A stretch of DNA of 64,000 bases from Geothrix sp. 21YS21S-4. GTDB taxonomy: Bacteria; Acidobacteriota; Holophagae; Holophagales; Holophagaceae. The stretch lies in contig NZ_CP132719.1 in the NCBI RefSeq assembly GCF_030845995.1, positions 2,232,001 to 2,296,000 on the forward strand, read 5' to 3'. Both the position numbers and the translations under genes were made by a program. Numbering within the stretch: position 1 is the first letter of the stretch; the number at the start of each line of letters is the position of its first letter. The notes below the pieces were generated by a model. The model ran no database searches, was not told the DNA's origin, and saw only the letters and a program-made list of their open reading frames with translations. Shown here in pieces: positions 25,290 to 35,400 of this stretch.

Positions 25290-27986
25290 ATGACAGGGTC
25301 GCGCTGGGACCTGCGCATCCGGTACCTTCCCGGCCATTCTGAGGATGATGTGGGTTTTCGCCGTTCCTTCGCGTTCCGTCTGCTGTCCCTTTTCCTCCCC
25401 CTGGCCGTGGTGGTGACCGCAGCCGCCTGGGCGGGCTACCGGGCGGAGACCCTCCGGCGCCACGCGTCCCACGAGAGCCGAGAGCGGTCCCGGGTGGAAG
25501 CCGGGGTGGTCTCGCTGGGATCCAGCCTCGAATCCATCCGCGGGGACCTGCGCTACCTCATCGCCCAGCTCCGGCTGCGCCACGCCGTGGAGGCCCCCGG
25601 AGCCGAGGCCCTCGAGCGGATGGCCCAGGACTGGGTGGGCTTTTCCCGGGCCAAGCCGGTGTACGACCAGATCCGGTGGCTGGACGAGACGGGCATGGAG
25701 CGCATCCGCATCAACCAGGGGGGAGGGACGCCGGTGATCGTCCCCCAAAGCCAGCTCCAGAACAAGGCCGACCGCTACTACTTCGTGGAGGCCCAGGCGC
25801 TCAAGGAAGAGGGGATCTACGTCTCCCCCCTGGACCTCAACGTCGAGAACGGCCAGATCGAGCGGCCCCTCAAGCCCACCATCCGGGTGGCCTCGCCCGT
25901 CCGCGATTCCCAGGGGCGGCGGCGGGGGATCGTCATCCTCAACTACCGCGGCGACACCCTCCTGTCGCTGTACGCCAAAGCCACGGGAAATCACCTCAAC
26001 CGCGCGTGGCTGACGAACACCTACGGCTACTGGCTCAAGGCCACGAATCCGGAAGAGGAGTGGGGCTTCCAGTTGGGCCGTCCCGACCTGAGCGTCGCCC
26101 GTCGCCATCCCGATGCCTGGGAGCGGATCCTGACCGAAGAGCAGGGCCAGTTCCCGACCCCGGAAGGGCTGTGGACGTTTCGCACCGTGGTGCCCTTCCG
26201 GGACCAGGCCGATGCGGGACCCGCGCCTTTCGGCGTCCCCACGTGGAAGTCCATCTCCCTTCTGCCCCACGCCAATTACAACGGCGGGCTGGCGGGACTG
26301 GCGACCGTTCTCAAGGTTTCGGTCGCCACCATCCTCTTGCTGTGGTTCCTGGGGTGCTGGCGGCTGGTCCGCGCCCAGATCGCCGAAGAGAAAGTCCGCA
26401 CGGGGCTGGAGGATCTGATCGCCGAGCGCACCCGGGACCTCGACGAGAAGAACCACGCCCTCGCCGCCAGCCTCAAGGAGAGCCAGCGGCTCGGGACGGC
26501 CCTCCACCAGGCCGCGGAATCCGTCCTGATCACCGACGCCGGGGGCACCATCCAGTACGTGAACCCAGCCTTCACCGCCGTCACCGGCTACGAATTCGAG
26601 GAAGCCGTGGGCGCCGCGGCCGGGGCGCTCCTCCGCAGCGGCAAGCACGACGCGGACTTCTACGAGGCGATCCGCACCGCCGTGGCGGCAGGGAAGATCT
26701 GGAAGGGCCGGGTGATCAACCGCCGCAAGGACGGAAGGCTGATCACCGAGGACACCACCATCTCGCCCGTGGTGGACGCCTCCGGCGCCATCCGCGAGTC
26801 CGTCACGGTCAGCCAGGACATCACCGCCGAACTGGAGCGGGAATCCCAGTACCGCCAGGCCCAGAAGATGGATGCCGTGGGCCGGCTGGCGGGCGGCGTG
26901 GCCCACGATTTCAACAACCTGCTGATTCCCATCCTCGTCAACAGCGACCTCCTCCTCCAACGCCCCGATCCGGATCCGCAACTGACCCTGCTGGCGGCGC
27001 AGATCTCCGAGGCCGCCGGCCGGGCCAAGCGGATCGTCCAGCAGCTCCTCGCCTTCAGCCGCAAGCAGACCCTGGTCCTGGAGCCCACGGACCTCAACCA
27101 GGTCGTGGTCCACTTCAACCAGCTCCTGACCCGGATCCTCCACGAGAACGTGGAGGTCCACACCGTCCTCGCCGAGCACCTGCCCCTCGTCCGCGCCGAT
27201 GCCGGCCAGATCGAGCAGATCATCATGAACCTCGCCATCAACGCCCAGGACGCCATGCCCCACGGCGGGCGCCTGACCTTCAGCACGGAGATGGCCGAGC
27301 TGGACGAGGCCTACGTCCAGACCCACCCGGGCGTCGCTCCCGGCTCCTACGCCATGCTCGCGGTCAGCGACACCGGCCACGGCATGGCGCCCGAAACCTT
27401 CGAGAAGATCTTCGAGCCCTTCTTCACCACCAAGGACAAGTCCAAAGGCACGGGGCTCGGGCTGTCCACGGTCTTCGGGATCGTCCAGCAGCACCGGGGC
27501 AGCATCTGGGTCTACAGCGAGCCCCATCACGGGACCGTGTTCAAGATCTACCTGCCCCTGGCGAAAGATCTGACCCTCCCGGTCGCCGCACCGCCCGCCG
27601 AGCCCGAGCGCGTGCGGGGAACGGAGACCATCCTGATCGTGGAGGACGACACCGCGGTGCGGGACCTCGCCACCCGGATCCTCCGCCAGCAGGGCTACAC
27701 CGCCCTCGCGGCCCGGGACGGGCAGGAGGCCCTGGAGCTGCTGGCGGGCGAAGGCGCCTCCAGCCGTCTGATGGTGGTGGACGTGATCCTTCCCGGGATG
27801 AACGGGCGGGACCTGTACGCCCTCGCCGCCACGCGGATTCCCGGACTGCGCGTCCTCTACATGTCGGGCTACACCGACAACATCATTGGCGAGGACGAGT
27901 TGCTGGATCCGAAAACGCCGTTCCTGCAGAAGCCCTTCTCCATCGCGGGGCTCACGGCCAAGGTGCGCGCGGCCCTCGACGCCTGA
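25290..27986 (+). CDS. Membrane hybrid histidine kinase with periplasmic CACHE-type sensor, PAS and receiver
   Basis: This protein has about 898 residues. A first membrane helix lies around residues 28-48 ('LLSLFLPLAVVVTAAAWAG'). A periplasmic domain of about 280 residues resembles dCACHE ('YYFVEAQALKEEGIYVSPLDLNVENGQI') and a second helix ('VATILLLWFLGCW') follows. A short coiled coil comes next, then PAS ('ILITDAGGTIQYVNPAFTAVTGYEFEEA'), the HDFNN-type H box 'LAGGVAHDFNNLL', HATPase ('MNLAINAQDAM', 'SDTGHGM', 'GTGLGLSTV') and a receiver ('ILIVEDD', 'MVVDVILPGMNG'). An AT-rich gap with TATAAA at 25273-25278 precedes it, so a downstream GTG at 25350 with GAGG is a serious alternative start. 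It may sense small organic ligands. Confidence 0.87.
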   Translation: MTGSRWDLRIRYLPGHSEDDVGFRRSFAFRLLSLFLPLAVVVTAAAWAGYRAETLRRHASHESRERSRVEAGVVSLGSSLESIRGDLRYLIAQLRLRHAVEAPGAEALERMAQDWVGFSRAKPVYDQIRWLDETGMERIRINQGGGTPVIVPQSQLQNKADRYYFVEAQALKEEGIYVSPLDLNVENGQIERPLKPTIRVASPVRDSQGRRRGIVILNYRGDTLLSLYAKATGNHLNRAWLTNTYGYWLKATNPEEEWGFQLGRPDLSVARRHPDAWERILTEEQGQFPTPEGLWTFRTVVPFRDQADAGPAPFGVPTWKSISLLPHANYNGGLAGLATVLKVSVATILLLWFLGCWRLVRAQIAEEKVRTGLEDLIAERTRDLDEKNHALAASLKESQRLGTALHQAAESVLITDAGGTIQYVNPAFTAVTGYEFEEAVGAAAGALLRSGKHDADFYEAIRTAVAAGKIWKGRVINRRKDGRLITEDTTISPVVDASGAIRESVTVSQDITAELERESQYRQAQKMDAVGRLAGGVAHDFNNLLIPILVNSDLLLQRPDPDPQLTLLAAQISEAAGRAKRIVQQLLAFSRKQTLVLEPTDLNQVVVHFNQLLTRILHENVEVHTVLAEHLPLVRADAGQIEQIIMNLAINAQDAMPHGGRLTFSTEMAELDEAYVQTHPGVAPGSYAMLAVSDTGHGMAPETFEKIFEPFFTTKDKSKGTGLGLSTVFGIVQQHRGSIWVYSEPHHGTVFKIYLPLAKDLTLPVAAPPAEPERVRGTETILIVEDDTAVRDLATRILRQQGYTALAARDGQEALELLAGEGASSRLMVVDVILPGMNGRDLYALAATRIPGLRVLYMSGYTDNIIGEDELLDPKTPFLQKPFSIAGLTAKVRAALDA

Positions 27987-28007
27987 AGCGCCGAGGGGAC
28001 CGCGGCC

Positions 28008-29009
28008 TCACTCGGAATTTCCGGCCCGGCGCAGCTGTTTCATGAGGCGGGGCAGGCGGTTGAGGGCGGCTTGGGCCTCGGTCCATTCGCGGTGGGGGCG
28101 GGCGGGGAACCCCGTGACGAAACTGCCCTCGGGCAGGCTCTTCGCCACCACGCTGTTGCCTCCGACGACGCTCCGGCTGCCGATCTCGATGTGGCCGATC
28201 ACGCCGACCTTGCCCGCCAGGGTGACGTAGTCCCCCAGCTTCGTGGACCCGCTGATCCCGGTCTGGCTCACCAGAAGGCAGTGGTTCCCCACCTGCACGT
28301 TGTGGCCCACCTGCACCTGGTTGTCGATCTTGGTGCCCGCGCCGATGCGCGTGGGGCCCAGGACGCCGCGGTCGATGCACACGCAGGCGCCGATCTCCAC
28401 GTCGTCGCCCACCTCCACCCAACCCACCTGGGGGATCTTGGCGTGGCGGCCCTCCACGAGGACGTAGCCGTACCCGTCGCTTCCCACCACCGAGTTGGCG
28501 TGGACCGCGACGCGATTCCCCAGCCGCGTGCGGCGGTAGAGCACCGCGCCGGGAAACAGCTCGCAGCCTTCCCCGAGGACGCAATCGTCGCCGACGTGGA
28601 CGCCCGGATGGATTACCGAACCCGCGCCGACCACCGTCCGCGCGCCCACCGTGGCGCTCGGCGCGATGCGGCAGCCCTCTCCCACCGCGGCGGAGGGATG
28701 GACCGGGCGCTCGCTCCACTCGGGCGCGGGCTCGGGATGCAGCCAGCCGATGGCCTGGGCGAAGGCCCAGTAGGGATGCTTCACCCGCAGGACGGGCCGA
28801 TCGCCCAGGTCCACCGCCGCATCGGCGAAGATCAGGCCCGCGGCACTTTCCTTGGCCTTCGAGGCATATTTGGGATTGGCCAGGAACGACACGGATCCCG
28901 GGCCCGCCTCCTCCAGCGGCTTCACTTCGGAAATCGCCCGATCCGGGGGACAATGCTCCAGGCTGCCGCCCAGCCGTTCCGCCAATTCCTGGGCCGAGAG
29001 GGTCGGCAT
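28008..29009 (-). CDS. lpxD: UDP-3-O-acylglucosamine N-acyltransferase
   Basis: This 333-residue protein starts with the LpxD uridine-binding domain ('ELAERLGGSLE...ISEVKPLEEAGPGSVSFLANPKYASK'). A left-handed beta helix follows, built of hexapeptide repeats ('VIHPGVHVGDDCVLGEGCELFPGAVLYRRTRLGNRVAVHANSVVG') with the catalytic His in 'VHANSVVGSDGYGY'. It adds the second acyl chain in lipid A synthesis, so the organism makes LPS-like lipid A. AAGGAGCG precedes the ATG at 29009. It is a single gene here, without lpxA, lpxB or fabZ next to it, which is unusual. Confidence 0.95.
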   Translation of the reverse strand: MPTLSAQELAERLGGSLEHCPPDRAISEVKPLEEAGPGSVSFLANPKYASKAKESAAGLIFADAAVDLGDRPVLRVKHPYWAFAQAIGWLHPEPAPEWSERPVHPSAAVGEGCRIAPSATVGARTVVGAGSVIHPGVHVGDDCVLGEGCELFPGAVLYRRTRLGNRVAVHANSVVGSDGYGYVLVEGRHAKIPQVGWVEVGDDVEIGACVCIDRGVLGPTRIGAGTKIDNQVQVGHNVQVGNHCLLVSQTGISGSTKLGDYVTLAGKVGVIGHIEIGSRSVVGGNSVVAKSLPEGSFVTGFPARPHREWTEAQAALNRLPRLMKQLRRAGNSE

Positions 29010-29084
29010 GGGCGCTCCTTATGGTCTGCCAACCTCCAGTCTCCAGCCTCCGGGCTCCCGCCTCAACCTCCGCCGCGGACTTCC

Positions 29085-29882
29085 ATGCATCCAGTTCTTT
29101 TCGAGATCGGTTCGTTTCCCCTCGGCACCTACGGGTTGCTGCTGGCGATCGCCTTCTTCGCGGGCACCGCCCTCGCCAAGCGCCAGGCGAAGCTGGACGG
29201 GCTGAATCCCGCCGCCATCACGGACATGGCCATCGCCATGCTCATCGCCGCCATCGTGGGCTCCAAGCTGCTGATGGTGGTGGTGGACCTGATCAACGGC
29301 ACGCCCGTCCGCGAGGTGTTCTCCGTCGCCACCCTCCGCGCCGGCGGCGCCATCCACGGCGGAATCATCGCCGCCACGGCCACGTTCTTCTGGAAGCTCC
29401 GCAAGGGCCAGGGACTGCCGCTCCGGACCACCGGCGACGCCCTGGTGCCCGGCGTCGCCCTGGGCCAGGCCATCGGCCGCCTGGGCTGCTTCTCCGCCGG
29501 CTGTTGCTACGGGACGGAAAGCCACGCCCCCTGGGCCACGACGTTCACCGATCCCATCGCCCACGCCTTCAGCGGGACGCCCTTGGGCATCCCGCTCCAT
29601 CCCGTCCAGCTCTACAACACCCTCGCCAACCTGATCGTGATGGCCATCCTCCTGCTGGCCCGCCCCAAGCGGGCCTTCCAGGGGCAGATCTTCGCCCTGT
29701 ACTTCCTCGTGGAGGGGCTGGGGCGCGTGATCACCGAGACCTGGCGCGGGGACGTGGACCGGGGCACGGGCTGGCTGGGCTGGGCGTGGCTCAGCACGGG
29801 CCGCCTGACGGGCCTCGGCTTCATGCTGCTGGGCCTGGGGCTGTGGGTGTTCTGGAGCCGCCGCAAGCAGGAGACCGCATGA
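29085..29882 (+). CDS. lgt: Prolipoprotein diacylglyceryl transferase
   Basis: This is a 265-residue integral membrane enzyme with about seven hydrophobic segments. It carries the Lgt hallmark region 'GGAIHGGIIAATATFFW' and 'GQAIGRLGCFSAGCCYGTES' (IGR-xGCFxAGCCYG), followed by 'PLHPVQLYNTLANLIV' and 'FALYFLVEGLGRVITETWRGD'. It transfers diacylglycerol from phosphatidylglycerol to the lipobox cysteine of prolipoproteins. The ATG at 29085 starts right at the first membrane helix. Upstream, 29022-29075 is a pyrimidine-rich run of 'cctcc' units. The stop overlaps the pseudouridine synthase start (ATGA). Confidence 0.95.
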   Translation: MHPVLFEIGSFPLGTYGLLLAIAFFAGTALAKRQAKLDGLNPAAITDMAIAMLIAAIVGSKLLMVVVDLINGTPVREVFSVATLRAGGAIHGGIIAATATFFWKLRKGQGLPLRTTGDALVPGVALGQAIGRLGCFSAGCCYGTESHAPWATTFTDPIAHAFSGTPLGIPLHPVQLYNTLANLIVMAILLLARPKRAFQGQIFALYFLVEGLGRVITETWRGDVDRGTGWLGWAWLSTGRLTGLGFMLLGLGLWVFWSRRKQETA

Positions 29883-30868
29883 TCCGCCTCGTCGCCGAAA
29901 CCGGCGCCCCCCGCCTGGACCGGTTTCTCGCCGACCGCTTTTCCGAAGTGCCCCGCGCCCGCTGGGACATCCACGTGCGCGCGGAACTGGTGAAGGTCAA
30001 CGGCCAGCCCGTGTCCAAGGGCGGAACGAAACTGCGCCCCGGCGACGTCGTGGAGACCGACCTGCCCGTGATCACCGCGCCCGCAGCCCACCTGGAGGCC
30101 GAGGATCTCGAACTGCCCACCCTGTTCGAGGACGGCCACCTGTGGATCGTGGACAAGCCCTCGGGCATGGTGGTCCATCCCGGCCCCGGCCACGCCGGCG
30201 GCACCGTGGTGAACGCCCTGCTCCACCGCCTTCAGACGCCCGTCGCCGCGATCGCCGGCGAAGAGGGAAGCGAAGGGGAGGACGCGGAGGAACTGGCCTC
30301 GGGCTGGCCGGGCCTCGTCCACCGCCTGGACCGCTATACCACGGGCTGCCTCTGCCTCGCGAAGACCGCCGAGGCCCAGCGCGGCATCCAGGCGCAGTTC
30401 AAGGCCCGCACGGTGGAGAAGCGCTATCTGGCGCTGGTCCGCCATTCGCCCCGCCTGCCCACCTTGGGCAGCCTGCTGGTGGACGAACCCATCGCCCGCC
30501 ACAAGCAGGATCGCCTCCGGATGGTGGTGGCCGCGGGCGGACGCCCCGCCCAGACCCGCCTCCGCGTCCTGGCCCGCACCACCAGCGCGGCCCTCGTGGA
30601 ATGCGAACTGCTGACGGGCCGTACCCACCAGATCCGCGTCCACCTCGCCCACCTTCGCGCGCCCCTGATGGGGGATCCCCTCTATGGCGGCCCCGGCCGC
30701 TGGAAGGATACGGCGGGCGGCGCCCTGCTCCTGCCCCATCCCGCGCTCCACGCCTGGAAGCTGTCCGTGGACCACCCCGTCACCGGCCTCCGCATCCACG
30801 GCGAGGCGCCCATTCCCGACGCCTTCCGCGCCCTCGCGGCCTCGCTGGGGCTGGAGATCCCGCTCTAA
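29879..30868 (+). CDS. RluA-family pseudouridine synthase
   Basis: This 329-residue protein has an N-terminal S4 RNA-binding domain ('RLDRFLADRFSEVPRARWDIHVRAELVKVNGQPVSKGG') and the RluA catalytic domain. The motif is 'GLVHRLDRYTTGCLCLAKT' with catalytic D151, followed by 'YLALV' and 'LLTGRTHQIRVHLAHLRAPLMGDPLYG'. This layout fits RluD-type enzymes, which modify helix 69 of 23S rRNA, but RluC or an uncharacterised member is possible. An acidic insert at about residues 126-142 is unusual. It is translationally coupled to lgt. Confidence 0.9.
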   Translation: MIRLVAETGAPRLDRFLADRFSEVPRARWDIHVRAELVKVNGQPVSKGGTKLRPGDVVETDLPVITAPAAHLEAEDLELPTLFEDGHLWIVDKPSGMVVHPGPGHAGGTVVNALLHRLQTPVAAIAGEEGSEGEDAEELASGWPGLVHRLDRYTTGCLCLAKTAEAQRGIQAQFKARTVEKRYLALVRHSPRLPTLGSLLVDEPIARHKQDRLRMVVAAGGRPAQTRLRVLARTTSAALVECELLTGRTHQIRVHLAHLRAPLMGDPLYGGPGRWKDTAGGALLLPHPALHAWKLSVDHPVTGLRIHGEAPIPDAFRALAASLGLEIPL

Positions 30869-30881
30869 ATACCAATCGGCG

Positions 30882-31016
30882 CTCAAGACCCAAGATTTTC
30901 TTTCACCACCAAGACACGAAGACACCAAGAAAAGATGTGTTCGATCCTCCCGCTCTTCTTGGCGCCCTTGGTGTCTTGGTGGTGATCCTTAAGCCTTTAA
31001 ATGCAAACTGGCATAA
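30882..31016. repeat. Dispersed palindromic repeat family A, full copy
   Basis: A left arm 'caccaccaagacacgaagac' and a right arm 'ttggtgtcttggtggtgatc' form a long imperfect hairpin about 60 bases apart. The outer flank 'gctcaagacccaagatt' is the reverse complement of the flank at 45681-45697, so copies 3 and 4 are the same element in opposite orientation. It lies between the convergent RluA-like and permease genes. A possible transcription stop or mobile hairpin element. Confidence 0.8.
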
Positions 31017-31084
31017 GAAATCATCCAAGAAGGCCAAACTGGCATTCATGTCTTCTTAGCGGTGAGTCCTTACTTTTTCGAGGC

Positions 31085-32299
31085 TCAGACCACGTCGTCC
31101 TCCGGCAGGCCCCAGCGGTCCCATAGCAGCAGCAGGAGCAGCCCCGGAATCGCCGCGGCGGCGCAGACGGGGAAGTAGAGCTTCCAGCCGTACCACTCGG
31201 CCATGAATCCCGTGAGCCCGCCGAACACCGTTCTCGGAAGGGCCATCAAAGCGCTGAACAGGGCGTACTGGGTGCCCGTGTAGCGGCGGTTGCAGGCCCC
31301 CATCAGCAGGGCCGCGAAGGCGCTGCCGCCCATCCCGTAGGCGAGGTTCTCCAGCGTGTTCGCCGCCACCAACAGCGGCAGGTGCCGCCCCAGGAGGGAG
31401 ATGGCCCAGAAGCCCAGGATGCTGCCCGCCTGGACGAAGCCGCAGATCCACAGCGCCTTCCGCAGGCTGATGCGGGTCAGCATCCACCCGCCGAGAAGGC
31501 CACCCACGATGATGGCGGCCATGGCGGTGGTCTTCTGGACGGTGCCGATCTCCAGCTTGGTGAAGCCCATCCCCCGCAGCAAAAAAGGGATGGTCATGGA
31601 TTCCGCCAACCAGTCGCCCAGCTTGTAGAACACGGCGAAGGCCAGCAGGTAGGCGATGCCCTTGCGCTGGAGCAGGTCCTTCAGCGGGCCCGAAATGGCT
31701 TCCTTCAAGGTCCGCGGCGCCGGAGCCACCGCGTCCGTATTCGTCGCCAGCCAGGTGCCCAGGGCGCCGAGCAGCGTGAGCCCGGCCATGACCAGATAGG
31801 TGCTCCGCCAGCCGAAGGTCTGGGCCAGAATGAGCGCCAATCCGCCGCTCACCAGCATCGCCACGCGGTAGGCGGCGATGTGGATGCTGTTGCCGAGGCC
31901 CAGGTGCTTGGCATCCAGAGCCTCGGCCCGCCACGCGTCCACGGCGATGTCGAAGGTGGCGCTGGTGACCGCCACCGCCAAGGCCAGGAGCACGACGCGC
32001 AGGAGGTCGAGGTGGGGCTGGGTCAGGGCCAACAGCCCCAGGGCCGCCGCCATGCCCACCTGCATGGCCAGCATCCACCCCCGCCGCCGCCCCAGCCCCG
32101 GCAGGGCGTAGCGATCCAGGAAAGGCGCCCAGAACACCTTCAGGCTGTAGGGCAGCGTCACGAAGCTGAACAGCCCGATGGTCGCCAGGCTCAGGTTCTC
32201 GTCCGTCATCCACGCCTTCAGCGTCGAGCCCGTCAAATAGAGCGGCAGCCCCGACGCGAACCCGAGGAGCAGAAGGACGGAGGTCTGGCGGGGCTTCAT
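31085..32299 (-). CDS. AmpG-like MFS muropeptide permease
   Basis: This 404-residue protein has about 12 membrane segments. The start 'SVLLLLGFASGLPLYLTGSTLKAWMTDENLSLATIGLFSFVTLPYSLKVFWAPFLDRY' is the AmpG signature, and 'TSATFDIAVDAWRAEAL' is the second conserved region (family: 'Q D I a.DAyrrE'). AmpG imports GlcNAc-anhydro-muropeptides released by lytic transglycosylases for peptidoglycan recycling. The start at 32299 (MKPRQTSV) is preferred over an ATG 15 codons upstream, which gives unrelated residues. Activity on muropeptides is inference from family similarity. Confidence 0.85.
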   Translation of the reverse strand: MKPRQTSVLLLLGFASGLPLYLTGSTLKAWMTDENLSLATIGLFSFVTLPYSLKVFWAPFLDRYALPGLGRRRGWMLAMQVGMAAALGLLALTQPHLDLLRVVLLALAVAVTSATFDIAVDAWRAEALDAKHLGLGNSIHIAAYRVAMLVSGGLALILAQTFGWRSTYLVMAGLTLLGALGTWLATNTDAVAPAPRTLKEAISGPLKDLLQRKGIAYLLAFAVFYKLGDWLAESMTIPFLLRGMGFTKLEIGTVQKTTAMAAIIVGGLLGGWMLTRISLRKALWICGFVQAGSILGFWAISLLGRHLPLLVAANTLENLAYGMGGSAFAALLMGACNRRYTGTQYALFSALMALPRTVFGGLTGFMAEWYGWKLYFPVCAAAAIPGLLLLLLWDRWGLPEDDVV

Positions 32300-32463
32300 G
32301 CCCACCAGACTAGCCGGGGTGGCGTCCCAGCCAAACGACCTCAAAACACGAGATGCTCGAGTGAGAAAATTCCAGATTGATTCTTTACCTATAGCTATTC
32401 ATTCGGCTAGCCTCCAACCATCGATCTTGAGTGCGGTCATCAGGGAACGGGGGCGTTGTGCGG

Positions 32464-35400
32464 ATGTTCAAAGCGGCTGTGTGGACCTTCCTGTGGGTCC
32501 TCGGAGGTTCGTGTGCCCTGAAGGGGCAGATCGATACGACAACGGCCCTCACCCAGGCGCCTTCGGCCTCCTATCACGTGTCCTCCCGGCTGGGAGGTTT
32601 CGATGCGATCACGGGAAAAGGGTCGTTTTCGCTGCCTCTAGGTCCCACCCTCCCGGGTCGGATTCCCGCCGGATTCTCTCTGAACTTCGACGGCACCGGC
32701 TTGATGGGCAGCTTTCGGCCCGTGACGTGGCGTCTGGGAAATTCCTATCAGACGCCCCAGGCTGCATATTCCAACACCGTGACCCTCTTCGGTTCGGACC
32801 TCGTTTTCCACTCCTTGCCGTCCAGCCTGGTTCCTTCTGCGACTTCCCTTCAGACCTGGATGACTGCCCGGCGAGTGGATACGGGTGAGGCAGCGGCGGA
32901 TGCGAGGATCAATGAGATCCGCAACTCGGGAGCGCAAATTGTCTCCGGGCCCACCAAGACATTCATTCAGGATGCGATCCAGGCCACGACGGACGGAACC
33001 AAGTTCCTGGCGTGGTACCACTGGCGCATCACCTATGGCCTCCCCAATCCCAAGAACCCCGATGTAGACGAGCGCACCGTCAATCAAGACATGCCCATGA
33101 ATTGCGCGGTCATCAACGGGGATCAGGCCGTTTTCCAGTCCGAAAATATCACCTATGTAACCACGCTTTGGGGAGACAAGGTCTCCATCCTCGAAACAAC
33201 CGCTCAAGACGGCTTGAGCGCTTCGTTTACGATTCGAGACGAAGTGGTGCCCTCCAATAGCCTTACCCTTAGCGTGAACACCTCACTGCCAGCCACGGGC
33301 GATCAGAAATTCCGTTCCGCCACCTTGGGCGTGACCGCCACGGGCGCACTCTCCGGTCTTCCCGTAGCCATAGCTTCCGGCTTCTACCTCCATCCCACCA
33401 GTTTGCCAAATTGGACCGGCTCGACCACGTGGGCGGGGGCCTTCCTTCCCATCTCTCACACTTCCCGAGCCGTGGATGGCACTGAGCGCACCACCACATT
33501 CCAGTGGAACTACAGCTTGGTGCCAGGTTTCAGCCTTGTTATAGAAGGCATATCTGCCGGAGAACTCGGCATCCGGAAAATGCAGCACTCAGATGGCCTC
33601 GTAGAAAAATTCGCCGGTTCTGGCGCCCCAACCTACGGGAATAAATGTTGGAATTTCGCTTATGGAACATGGACCGGCTTTAAAGCAGGAAATTCCATGT
33701 CTTCGATCGGGCCCGGCTTTTCCGGCATCGACCGCATTCAGACGGATGGGACGGGAAGCAGCACCCGCGTCTCTCGGATCATTCCGTGGGGATCTTTCGA
33801 TGCAAGCTCCACCCCTCATGTCTGGCGATGGAGTTCGTTTGACCAGAAGACGCTGATCTACGCCTTCGATCGCCCGACCTTTTCCAGCGGCCCCAGCGGC
33901 CTTCCCTATCGTCTGACGCGGCTGACACACGTGTCCTTGCCCGGAAGCGACCCTTCAAGCTCCACCGCGTTTCTGGCCTACACGTCGGCCGTCGTGCAGG
34001 CGGAATCCCTGTACGGCACGGGCGTGGGAAGTGATTGGAGCCCCCAGGGGGCTACCACCACGTCGGTCATCCAGTATTCCGGATGGGATCTGAGTTCATG
34101 GATCAATCCCACCAATGCATTGCTCTACCCCACCACAGCGGTTGCCACGCGCGTCCAGACCTTCACCCCGGATCTCCCCACCAAAACCACCCTCGTGGGA
34201 GATCTCAGCAAGAACGGCAGGGATGCGCGGGGTCCGGTGCGGACGGATGAATCGACAGATGGGCCAGCCGGCTTGCCGGCCCTGAAAACCGGTAGGGAGA
34301 CGCCAGCCTGGAATTCCCCCCCGTCAAATCCTTCCCTGGACGGGAATGTGCGCCGAACGGGCGTGGTCACCCGCGAATGGCGTGATTCCCTCGCCGCGCT
34401 GAAGACGTTGACGGACCAAAAGACCTTGGCGGGAAGTGCCCTACCCAACCTCCGAGGCGTGGCCTCGGCGGATTTCGGGACGACGACGTACGCCTATGAT
34501 GCGTTGGGCCGGATTTCGAGCCAGAAGGGGGACCGGGGCGGGTTCACGGCGGAGGAGCAGCGGAGCTATGTGGACGGGCTGCCGCTGCTGCGGGAGACCA
34601 CCCAGAATGCCCTGACGGGGCCCGGCGGGCCCTACTACCCCAATCCTGACAATTCCGGCATGGTGGCCGGAAAGGTCTACACCTGGGCGGACACGCACGT
34701 CCAGGGAGGTCCCTCCACGGTGAGGGACAAGATCGACGGGCGGACGGAGTCGTTCCATTACGACGACCTGGGGCGGGAGACGGGCCACACGGACGTCCTG
34801 GGCATCACCACCACCACGAGCTACGACGCCTGGGGACGGAAGTCGCAGGTGACGCGCCTGGCGCGGGGCGGTGTGGGCGCGGTCACCACCGACTACGCCT
34901 ACGACGTGAACGGGACGTGGAAGGACGAGACCCTCACCGCGGATGGCAGGAGCCTCCGCACCCGGACGAACCTGGACGCCTTCGGGCGGGCGGTGAAGGT
35001 CACGGCCTACGACGCCAATGGAATCCAGGCCACGTCGCAGAGCTTCGGCTACGACGGGTTCGGGCAGAAGGTCCGCCAGAGCCCCGTCCTGACAAGGACC
35101 CAGGCTTCCTGGGGAAACGAGACCTGGGCCTACGACGGCCAGGGGCGGATGACGGACCACTGGGACGCCCAGGGACGGCTGCTCCAGCATGTGACCCTTC
35201 AACCCACCTGGACCACGATCGGCGGAATCACGGCGGTATGGACCACGATCCAGGACGACCGGGGCTTCACCCGGTCGGAGGCGGTGGACCTGCTGGGGCA
35301 GAAGCGGGCGGTGATCGACCAGGCGGGCCAGCTGAGCGAGTCCTTCTACGACCAGGACGGCCACCTGATCCAGACCCTGCAGGGCAACCAGCAGCGGAGC

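Noticed and set aside
29022-29075. 'cctcc'-rich run before lgt as a structured riboswitch
   Set aside because: It is strand-biased low-complexity sequence with no pairing partner.
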